From CAZYPH01 sp964649095 (GTDB lineage: Bacteria; Bdellovibrionota; UBA1018; UBA923), in NCBI GenBank assembly GCA_964649095.1, contig CAZYPH010000112.1:1-7072 (forward strand): a stretch of DNA of 7,072 nt. The letters run 5' to 3'. Positions 1-5,661 of the stretch are shown piece by piece. Position numbers and translations under genes: made by a program. How positions within the stretch are numbered: the stretch's first letter is position 1; each line of letters opens with the position of its first letter. The notes beneath the pieces are model-generated. The model saw only the letters and a list, made by a program, of their open reading frames with translations. It made no database searches and was not told where the DNA came from.

Positions 1-522
1 AAGCAATTTAAAGACCACACTATTGAACGCATTTATAAAACATTGGTTTACGGAAAAGTTAGTAACAAACTATTTAATCACAACGGGAGCACAGGGCGTA
101 TCGTTACACCATTTGGGCGCCATCCCACCAATCGTAAAAAGATGACCGGAAAGCTGCCTGAAGAGAAAACGCACCGAAAGGCGGTTACGAACTTTGCTAT
201 CGAACAAATTCTCCGTAGCAAATCGGGCGATTACTTCTCATTTATTCGCTGCTGGCTTGAGACCGGCCGAACACATCAGATCCGCGTACACCTTAGTGAA
301 TTGGGTTATCCTATCGTATGCGACCCTTTATACGCCAACCCTAGTCTCATTAGTCAGATTAAGGCTGTATCGCTTAGAAAACAGTTACAAGAAATTAACC
401 ACCAATTACTCCACGCGATGTCCCTGCGATTTCAACATCCTATTCTCAAGCAGGATTTGTATTTTGAGCACCCCATCCCAAGTGACTTTGATTCTGTTAT
501 CAAGCAGCTTGAACCCTGCTAG
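1..522 (+). CDS. rluD: RluD-family 23S rRNA pseudouridine synthase, 3' part (5' end outside window)
   Basis: C-terminal 173 residues of an RluA/RluC/RluD-type pseudouridine synthase, which converts specific uridines of 23S rRNA to pseudouridine in the cytoplasm. The frame is open from base 1, so the gene begins upstream; the TTG at 43 is an internal Leu codon, and the residues before it (FKDHTIERIYKTLVYG) already fit the family. The strongest mark is the motif TGRTHQIRVHL followed by GYPIVCDPLY (fragment residues about 88-111), the conserved substrate-binding and core segment of the family. The LLHAMSLRFQHP segment near the end is the usual C-terminal strand. The catalytic Asp motif and any S4 domain lie outside the window. 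The choice of RluD over RluC or RluA rests on the adjacent pgeF, an order known from E. coli (rluD-yfiH). The stop is TAG at 520-522. Confidence 0.9.
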   Translation, partial: KQFKDHTIERIYKTLVYGKVSNKLFNHNGSTGRIVTPFGRHPTNRKKMTGKLPEEKTHRKAVTNFAIEQILRSKSGDYFSFIRCWLETGRTHQIRVHLSELGYPIVCDPLYANPSLISQIKAVSLRKQLQEINHQLLHAMSLRFQHPILKQDLYFEHPIPSDFDSVIKQLEPC

Positions 523-525
523 AGG
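521..525 (+). promoter_or_regulatory. Ribosome binding site of pgeF inside the rluD stop codon
   Basis: AGAGG overlaps the rluD TAG stop (520-522) and lies 9 nt before the ATG at 535. It fixes the pgeF start and suggests translational coupling of the two genes. The in-frame rluD stop also prevents any longer pgeF reading. Confidence 0.55.
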
Positions 526-534
526 CATTTTTTT

Positions 535-1149
535 ATGATTCAATACCAATTCGGTAATCAACATAGTCTTCCACCGAAGCGCTTTTACGAAACAACACAA
601 GTACATTCAAATAAGTATATATATATAAAAGAAGAATCTCCTAAATCAATAGCTGAGGTAAAATGCGATGCCATGATCAGCACAGAACCATGCACTCTAT
701 TAATTAAAACAGCCGACTGCTTACCTATTTTCGCGTTTAATGATTTTGAAATATCTGCGATTCACGCAGGCTGGAGGGGGTTAAAAGACCATATCGTCAA
801 AGAAACACTGTCAGCCTTCAAAACGCCACCTCATACCATCGTCATCGGACCACACATTCGTACATGCTGCTTTGAAGTCGATCAAGACTGTGCTGAGACC
901 ATTCTACATAGCATTAATACCGCGCTTGATAACGCGCTTACTAGTACCGTTCCCTTGGCTAACAATAAGTACAAACTAAATTTAGAAACTATCCTTCGCT
1001 ACCAACTTGCTAGTATTTGGAACGGCACCGTTTTGAGTATTCCAGATTGCACCTGCTGCAACCCCATTTACGCTAGTTATCGACGCAACAAAACAACGCA
1101 GCGCAACTATAGCTGGATAACCAAGAGTACACCGACCGCAGCACGCTAA
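535..1149 (+). CDS. pgeF: PgeF/YfiH-type laccase-domain protein (short form)
   Basis: A 204-residue member of the Cu-oxidase_4 (YfiH/PgeF/LACC1) family. Members have been described as peptidoglycan editing factors and as purine nucleoside phosphorylase/adenosine deaminase-type enzymes, so the exact reaction here is open. The metal-site residues are visible: His24 in TTQVHS, Cys62 in KTADCLPIF and His77 in IHAGWRGL, matching His71, Cys107 and His124 of E. coli YfiH. Further family marks are IGPHIRTCCFEV (about 104-115) and the C-terminal CTCCNPIYASYRRNKTTQR stretch. The protein is about 40 residues shorter than E. coli YfiH, all of it missing before the first His, where the usual TRxGGVS and NLG segment is absent. 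An in-frame stop at 520-522 rules out a longer N-terminus. It lies 12 nt after rluD and is probably cotranscribed. It is also rich in Cys (C111, C112 and a CTCC near the C-terminus). Confidence 0.88.
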   Translation: MIQYQFGNQHSLPPKRFYETTQVHSNKYIYIKEESPKSIAEVKCDAMISTEPCTLLIKTADCLPIFAFNDFEISAIHAGWRGLKDHIVKETLSAFKTPPHTIVIGPHIRTCCFEVDQDCAETILHSINTALDNALTSTVPLANNKYKLNLETILRYQLASIWNGTVLSIPDCTCCNPIYASYRRNKTTQRNYSWITKSTPTAAR

Positions 1150-1158
1150 GGGTGTGCT
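1140..1158 (+). other. Small hairpin over the overlapping stop codons of pgeF and the binding-protein gene
   Basis: AGCAC (1140-1144) pairs with GTGCT (1154-1158), with one G-U and one C-G pair inside, leaving a 5-nt loop that holds the stop codons. No T-tract follows on either strand, so it is not a standard intrinsic terminator. It is the only hairpin I see at this junction, where no intergenic space exists. Confidence 0.2.
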
Positions 1159-2765
1159 CCAAAACCAAAATCCAATTTCAAAGAGTCAAAATCAATCGCA
1201 CCAAGACCATTTACACGAAACTCCTTCACCCATGTCTGATGAGCCACGTGAAAGATATAATGAAAAATTGGCAATACAACGACTTCTTCCTCAACCAAAA
1301 GCTTCTGTGCCTCCGCAACCAATGCGCTGCGCGCAGGCAGACCTAATGGCATTTCAGCAATTTGATTTACCAGTCCGTCATAACGTTCATTCGTAAATCG
1401 AGTGTAGTTTGTCTGACTATCTGAGGTAAAAATCATCAAGTGCCCAAACGGATCAATAAATGGGCTCAACCAGCCGAAACGAAATAGCTCGCGAGGCGAC
1501 TTCGTTAACTCCGTGATATACGTTTTCCACTCTTGACTACGTAGTATTAAACGTACGCCCAACACTTCAAAGAGCTGCTGCTGTAGTTGTTCAACTATAA
1601 TTTGATTCCGTGAGTGTGCGTCATATCCAAACTCTAAAGTTTTAAGCCCCTTGGCATTGGACTGGGCCCACAACGCCCTTGCATGCTCTGGATCAAATTT
1701 AATCCCATCGATACTTGGGGCACCAGGCATATCGGGCGGAATCCAAGAAAATGTTGGTTTAACAGCTATATTTAATATTTTATATATTTTATCGCGATCA
1801 ATGGCCGATGCGATTGCCAATCGGGCTTTACGATCTAGCGTGAAATCAGATGATGTGCTTGTTTTAACCCCCCCCAATCGGAAAGCAAAAAAGTAAGTCG
1901 CAAAGTACGGAAATTCTGAAAGTAGGTTTTTCTCGCGCAGTGCCGCGACTTCCAACAACGGTGGACGCAATAAGACATCTAACGTGCCGCTATTAAACAA
2001 ACTACGCACAGCTGCTTCTTCAGGAATGAAGTGAAACACAATTCGACTGGGCAACTTGGTAAGTCGTTCCGTCATTTCAACAGCCTCAACTGACTTGCCA
2101 AATAATGCATTACGTTCCAACTCTACCCGCTGATCACGAACCCACTTTACTATCTTATAGCGGCCATTACTGAGATAGGTCTCAGGATTTAAATTTTCGC
2201 GCCGCTGGGGAAATGTAATTGATAAAGTTAATAGATGATTAAAATATCCGCACGGTCGATCTAAAGTAAAAACCATTTCACTCTCAGTGACTTTATGAAT
2301 CCCCACTTTAGAAAATGATTTTAACTGGCCACGATTGTATGCTTTTGCTCCGCGTATACAGAATAATAGATATGCTAACTTTGACCCGGTCTTTTGATTC
2401 AAAGTCCGTTCAATTCCAAAGAGAAAATCATCTGTAGTGACTAGTTTTCCGTCGCTCCAATACCAGGGCTTTAGTTTTACTGTGTACTGTAAACCATCGG
2501 CAGATCGTACTACCGACGCTGCAAGATCATTTTCGATTTCGTGAGACAAGCTGTAGCGCATCAGACCGTGCATAAACGCCGATAAAACCGCGAATGCCGC
2601 ACCGTCCTCGGCCAGGCTTACATCGATACTGACAGGCTCTGACGGCATCTGAATATCGAACTGCACCGATCGCCGCGAATATCGCGACACAACCAAAACG
2701 CAAACAATCGCTGCAAGCACGACAAATACTAACAAGGTCCATTTAAATGATTTCGACGCCGTCAT
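1146..2765 (-). CDS. Oligopeptide-type ABC transporter substrate-binding protein (SBP_bac_5), orphan, membrane-anchored
   Basis: A 539-residue OppA/DppA-like protein expected to capture peptides or similar solutes in the periplasm for an ABC importer. Residues 10-26 form one hydrophobic segment after basic residues. Cys22 is preceded by AIV rather than a small residue, so no good lipobox exists and an uncleaved anchor or signal peptide is more likely. The family signature is clear at about 88-120: an ADGLQYTVKLKP strand, then WSDGKLVTTDDFLFGIERTL. A second hallmark is YLSNGRYKIVKW near 198-208, with a WVRDQRVELERN strand after it. I chose ATG 2765-2763 because the longer reading from 2843 runs 48 bp into the oppositely oriented gene and puts hydrophilic residues before the anchor; no Shine-Dalgarno is visible at either. 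No permease or ATPase gene is adjacent. A G8 tract (1868-1875) lies at codons 297-299. The ligand cannot be told from sequence. Confidence 0.88.
   Translation of the reverse strand: MTASKSFKWTLLVFVVLAAIVCVLVVSRYSRRSVQFDIQMPSEPVSIDVSLAEDGAAFAVLSAFMHGLMRYSLSHEIENDLAASVVRSADGLQYTVKLKPWYWSDGKLVTTDDFLFGIERTLNQKTGSKLAYLLFCIRGAKAYNRGQLKSFSKVGIHKVTESEMVFTLDRPCGYFNHLLTLSITFPQRRENLNPETYLSNGRYKIVKWVRDQRVELERNALFGKSVEAVEMTERLTKLPSRIVFHFIPEEAAVRSLFNSGTLDVLLRPPLLEVAALREKNLLSEFPYFATYFFAFRLGGVKTSTSSDFTLDRKARLAIASAIDRDKIYKILNIAVKPTFSWIPPDMPGAPSIDGIKFDPEHARALWAQSNAKGLKTLEFGYDAHSRNQIIVEQLQQQLFEVLGVRLILRSQEWKTYITELTKSPRELFRFGWLSPFIDPFGHLMIFTSDSQTNYTRFTNERYDGLVNQIAEMPLGLPARSALVAEAQKLLVEEEVVVLPIFHYIFHVAHQTWVKEFRVNGLGAIDFDSLKLDFGFGAHP
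1868..1875 (-). repeat. G8 homopolymer tract inside the binding-protein gene
   Basis: Eight C on the + strand read as eight G in the coding strand, spanning Leu297-Gly298-Gly299. As given, the frame is intact. Gain or loss of one base would truncate the protein in its second half. Confidence 0.9.
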
Positions 2766-2772
2766 TTTTGAA

Positions 2773-2801
2773 ATTAGATATGCTACAATTTTGTCATGCA
2801 A
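2773..2801 (-). promoter_or_regulatory. Candidate promoter of the binding-protein gene
   Basis: On the - strand, TTGCAT (2801-2796) and TCTAAT (2778-2773) are separated by 17 bp. The expected start of transcription is at 2766-2765, on or next to the ATG (2765-2763), so the mRNA would have practically no leader. This fits the absence of a Shine-Dalgarno. The -35 box covers the start codon of the divergent gene. It is a consensus match by eye only. Confidence 0.35.
2781..2789 (+). promoter_or_regulatory. Candidate extended -10 promoter of the thiol-redox operon
   Basis: TGCTACAAT differs from the extended -10 consensus TGnTATAAT by one base. Six nucleotides separate it from the ATG at 2796, so the predicted transcription start coincides with the start codon (leaderless mRNA). 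No Shine-Dalgarno is present, and no -35 box at standard spacing is evident. Confidence 0.4.
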
Positions 2802-3563
2802 GCTATCTTTCAACAATTTCAAGAAGCCATTAATTCTACACAATCGGGCTCATATACATCATTTTTGTTTGCACTCATCCTTGCCTATTTAGGAGGCATT
2901 GCTTCGAGCTTAACGCCATGCATTTATCCCATGGTTCCAATTACTGTGAGTTACATTGGTGGCACATCAAAACGCAGCTTGAAGAGCGGTTGGATTTTAA
3001 GCTCAAGTTACGTTTTGGGAATGGCGACTATCTACACCATCCTTGGGATCGTAGCGTCGTTAAGTGGCAAGATATTCGGTTCGTTTACAAATAGCTGGCG
3101 TTGGAACTTGGGCCTGGGCATCGTCATGGTGTTCAGCAGCTTATGGATGTTAGACGCCATACAATTTGACCCAGCAGTGCTGCTCGCACGCGCCAAAAAT
3201 GCACTATTTGGAATTAAAGCTAATACAAAACTAAATACATCAGATCGTGAAGAGGCCTCAATTCGCGGTGCTTTTTTTCTTGGGATATCCAGCGGATTTA
3301 TAGCAGCACCTTGTACCACTCCAGTGTTAACTGCGATTCTGGGTTTTGTTGCTCAGAGCCAATCCGTATTTCGCGGCGGCGCTTTGATGTTTTCATTTGC
3401 CCTTGGATTGGGCACCATTTTAGTTTTAGTGGGTACGTTTGCCGGGGCGCTAAAACTACTCCCAAAATCAGGCCATTGGATGACGATTATCAAAAAACTA
3501 TCCGGCTTATTAATGACAGCTCTAGGTCTCTATTTTGTTTTTAAGGCCGGCTCACTTCAATAG
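2796..3563 (+). CDS. DsbD/CcdA-like transmembrane thiol electron carrier
   Basis: A 255-residue polytopic inner-membrane protein with about six membrane helices (roughly 22-54, 65-90, 103-122, 157-187, 191-219 and 228-251). Two intramembrane cysteines sit in the family's diagnostic motifs: Cys42 in SLTPCIYPMVPI and Cys173 in AAPCTTPVLTAIL. These resemble the central (beta) domain of DsbD more than classical CcdA. Proteins of this kind take electrons from cytoplasmic thioredoxin and pass them across the membrane to periplasmic thiol proteins, for example in cytochrome c maturation or disulfide isomerisation. Both periplasmic domains of full DsbD (alpha and gamma) are absent, so a separate thioredoxin-fold partner is required. 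There is no signal peptide; the N-terminal 20 residues are polar. It is first in an operon, 15 nt before the VKOR-DsbA gene. ATG 2796 is the only Met before the first helix. The family is sure; the partner is unknown. Confidence 0.87.
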   Translation: MQAIFQQFQEAINSTQSGSYTSFLFALILAYLGGIASSLTPCIYPMVPITVSYIGGTSKRSLKSGWILSSSYVLGMATIYTILGIVASLSGKIFGSFTNSWRWNLGLGIVMVFSSLWMLDAIQFDPAVLLARAKNALFGIKANTKLNTSDREEASIRGAFFLGISSGFIAAPCTTPVLTAILGFVAQSQSVFRGGALMFSFALGLGTILVLVGTFAGALKLLPKSGHWMTIIKKLSGLLMTALGLYFVFKAGSLQ

Positions 3564-3567
3564 GAAG
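3562..3567 (+). promoter_or_regulatory. Ribosome binding site of the VKOR-DsbA gene
   Basis: AGGAAG begins inside the TAG stop (3561-3563) of the preceding gene and lies 11 nt before the ATG at 3579. It supports this start and coupling to the upstream gene. Confidence 0.5.
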
Positions 3568-3578
3568 AACTGACAACC

Positions 3579-4760
3579 ATGCTACAAATCAAACGCAATC
3601 AGCCACTATTAATTCCAGCAATTGTACACCTGCTAATGATCGGTATTAGTTTCTATTTAGTTTATCACCACTACGAGCTAGTGAATGGGCACCGTGAATT
3701 TGGTTCTTTTTGCAGCATCAACGAAACGATTGATTGTGATAGTGTCAATACATCGAAATTTGCAACCCTATTTAATATACCACTTGCTGCATTTCAGTTG
3801 GGATACTCGGTTTTTTCTATATTTATAATTTTATATACATTTATTAACCAAAATAGAAATCTTTCGAATACCATCAACTACTTAGTAATTTCGTCCTTTT
3901 TTGGCGCGCTAGGCAGCTTAGGAACATTATACATTTCGGCACTGTTGCTGAATAAATTTTGTATCATGTGCTCGAGCTTACAGCTGCTAAATATTCTAGT
4001 GTTCATTACTTGCGTGGCTCTTGCTAGGCGCCACAATACTTTTAAGCAGATCATCAATGCGATTGTAATTGTAAAACATAGCCTCGGTCTATTTGCCGCG
4101 ATTATTGTGGTTCATGCTTTGACATCACAGTGGCATGAGAGTTTGCCTTACGATGCCCTTGCCTTTAAACGTATTCTTAAAAACGCCACCGTCATTCAAA
4201 TGGAGACTGACGGGCTACCCGAGCTAAGACCACAAGCCAATGCCACAAAACAGAATTTAGCGATGCCAAGACTTACTATCGTTGAGTTTGCAGACTTTCA
4301 ATGCCCCGCATGTGCGTTGGCAGCGCGAAAACTGCACCACCTGCTGCAAAAATATGATTCTAAGATTCGAATCTATTTTCGCAACATGCCATTCGATAGT
4401 AGTTGTAATCCTCACGCACAGTCTGCCATGCACCCACAGGCTTGTTTAGCTGCCAAGGCGGTTCTCTGTGCTGATAAACAAAATCAATTTACCAATTTTT
4501 ATGAAAAACTTTTTGCGGAACAAAAAAAGATCTCCCGCGATAATGTTCTCTTTTGGGCTGCTGAGGCAAAACTAGACGCAACACAATTTGAGCGATGCTT
4601 AGATGACGACCAAACATTGGCTCGCCTGCGACAAGACATTGAGGTCGCTCATCGTCTTGGCATAAATAGCACCCCTACTTTTATCGTTAATGGCATTGCA
4701 CTCCCAGGCATACTGGGTGAAGAGCAAATCGATGCGCTGTTAGAACATTTTGAAAGATAA
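3579..4760 (+). CDS. VKOR-DsbA fusion, disulfide-bond-forming membrane protein
   Basis: A 393-residue fusion of an integral vitamin K epoxide reductase (VKOR) domain and a periplasmic DsbA-like thioredoxin domain. Such a protein makes disulfides in secreted proteins and passes the electrons to quinone, replacing DsbB plus DsbA. VKOR part (about 1-183): five hydrophobic helices near 10-30, 68-90, 100-124, 128-149 and 165-183; loop cysteines Cys45 and Cys53 with Ser59 in the usual place; active CxxC Cys128-Ile-Met-Cys131. A linker (about 185-228) leads to the DsbA part: a TIVEFADFQ strand, redox motif Cys242-Pro-Ala-Cys245, and the cis-Pro loop in INSTPTFIVNG near the C-terminus. Further cysteines at 276, 289 and 297 lie in the helical insert. 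The TAG-overlapping ribosome site and 15-nt gap tie it to the DsbD-like gene; tatD follows after 5 nt. All catalytic cysteines are present, so it should be active. Confidence 0.92.
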   Translation: MLQIKRNQPLLIPAIVHLLMIGISFYLVYHHYELVNGHREFGSFCSINETIDCDSVNTSKFATLFNIPLAAFQLGYSVFSIFIILYTFINQNRNLSNTINYLVISSFFGALGSLGTLYISALLLNKFCIMCSSLQLLNILVFITCVALARRHNTFKQIINAIVIVKHSLGLFAAIIVVHALTSQWHESLPYDALAFKRILKNATVIQMETDGLPELRPQANATKQNLAMPRLTIVEFADFQCPACALAARKLHHLLQKYDSKIRIYFRNMPFDSSCNPHAQSAMHPQACLAAKAVLCADKQNQFTNFYEKLFAEQKKISRDNVLFWAAEAKLDATQFERCLDDDQTLARLRQDIEVAHRLGINSTPTFIVNGIALPGILGEEQIDALLEHFER

Positions 4761-4765
4761 CTTTT

Positions 4766-5581
4766 ATGTCCAATAAAGAACCATACTTTATAGATACCCA
4801 CACTCATCTCAACTATGAATACCCATTTCCCTTAGAGGAATATTTTCGCTTGGCTGCCGAGCAGGACATTCGAGGTTTTGTAACTATCGGGGTAGAAACG
4901 CCCCACTTTGAAACACTTAAAGAACTCGCACGTAAATACCCCAACGTATATTACACGGTCGGCATCCACCCACACGAAGCCGCTACATTTGACGAAGGCA
5001 CGATTGCAATCATGCGCACGCACTTAGACGCTCCAGAATCTCGTTGCATTGCTATCGGTGAAATTGGGCTCGACTATTTTTACGAAAATGCGTCTAAAGA
5101 TGCTCAACAAAAAGCATTTAATCGACAGCTAGAATTAAGCCTCGAACTTGGTAAACCCATTTGTGTGCATGCGCGCGACGCTGAAGACGATCTCCTGGTG
5201 GCACTTCACGCATTTACGTCATCTTGGCACGTAAAATACCCTAATAAGGCCCCTGGTTTAATCCACTGTTTTTCGGGAACTGACCACTTTGGCCAAAAGT
5301 GTTTAGAGATGGGCTTCTATTTATCATTCTCAGGCATCATCACGTTTAAAACGGCGGAGAAGCTGCGTGCATTTTGTAAAAACACGGTCCCCGTGAATCG
5401 TATTCTTCTAGAAACCGATGCCCCATACCTAGCCCCTATGCCCTATCGCGGAAAACCCAACCACTCGGCCTACATGATCGAAACAGCCAAAGTCATTGCT
5501 GATCTAAAGAATATTACTTTAGATGAACTAAAAGCCATTGCCTTTAAAAACAGCGCTAAAGCCTATCATACTGATTTTTAA
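4766..5581 (+). CDS. tatD: TatD-family metal-dependent hydrolase (DNase)
   Basis: A 271-residue protein of normal length for the TatD/YcfH/YjjV family, cytoplasmic TIM-barrel hydrolases with divalent metals that act as DNases or exonucleases in DNA repair and degradation. All metal ligands are visible: His12 and His14 in FIDTHTHLNY, Glu99 in AIGEIGLDYFYE, His135 in KPICVHARDAEDD, His167 in LIHCFSGT and Asp218 in LLETDAPYLAP. VGIHPHEA (65-72) and the PYRGKPNHSAY stretch are further family signatures. It starts 5 nt after the VKOR-DsbA stop, with only a weak GAAAGA upstream, so it is probably translated by coupling as the last gene of the operon. Nothing in the sequence links it to thiol chemistry; the pairing may be mere gene order. 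Which TatD paralogue it is (TatD, YcfH or YjjV) cannot be settled here. Confidence 0.93.
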   Translation: MSNKEPYFIDTHTHLNYEYPFPLEEYFRLAAEQDIRGFVTIGVETPHFETLKELARKYPNVYYTVGIHPHEAATFDEGTIAIMRTHLDAPESRCIAIGEIGLDYFYENASKDAQQKAFNRQLELSLELGKPICVHARDAEDDLLVALHAFTSSWHVKYPNKAPGLIHCFSGTDHFGQKCLEMGFYLSFSGIITFKTAEKLRAFCKNTVPVNRILLETDAPYLAPMPYRGKPNHSAYMIETAKVIADLKNITLDELKAIAFKNSAKAYHTDF

Positions 5582-5622
5582 AACAATAATATGTAAATAA
5601 CTTCTATTTACATATTATTGTT
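5582..5622. repeat. Perfect 18-bp AT-rich inverted repeat after tatD
   Basis: The arms at 5582-5599 and 5605-5622 are exact reverse complements, with the 5-nt loop ACTTC. Only 2 of 18 pairs are G-C. It begins directly after the tatD stop. No T-tract follows on the + strand (the next bases are GATCATTTTACTACG), so a standard intrinsic terminator is not a good fit, though a hairpin that ends or protects the operon mRNA is possible. The right arm touches the candidate promoter of the next gene, so an operator for a dimeric regulator is an alternative. Confidence 0.9.
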
Positions 5623-5650
5623 GATCATTTTACTACGAATAAGATATATA
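5621..5650 (+). promoter_or_regulatory. Candidate promoter of the unrecognised membrane protein gene
   Basis: TTGATC (5621-5626) and TATATA (5645-5650) are 18 bp apart, each matching 4 of 6 consensus bases. The expected start of transcription is near 5657, only about 5 nt before the ATG at 5662; no Shine-Dalgarno is present. The match is weak, but this is the only non-coding gap before the gene. Confidence 0.25.
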
Positions 5651-5661
5651 GCCGAATTACT

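Noticed and set aside
616..627. (TA)6 run inside pgeF as a slippage site
   Set aside because: Short, and explained by the codons for Tyr-Ile-Tyr-Ile; no reason to suspect a switch.
1651..1896. Open frame on the + strand inside the binding-protein gene
   Set aside because: Opposite-strand shadow of a gene with clear family motifs; no ribosome site or recognisable protein.
2766..2843. Longer N-terminus for the binding protein (start at 2843)
   Set aside because: It would overlap the divergent DsbD-like gene by 48 bp and place a polar stretch before the membrane anchor; ATG 2765 gives a normal signal-type N-terminus.
2796..5581. A defence or other new multi-gene system in the central operon
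   Set aside because: All three genes belong to known housekeeping families with intact catalytic residues; TatD can appear in defence settings, but nothing else here supports that.
5582..5622. The palindrome as a standard Rho-independent terminator
   Set aside because: The stem is almost all A-T and no run of T follows on the + strand; kept as an inverted repeat of unknown role.
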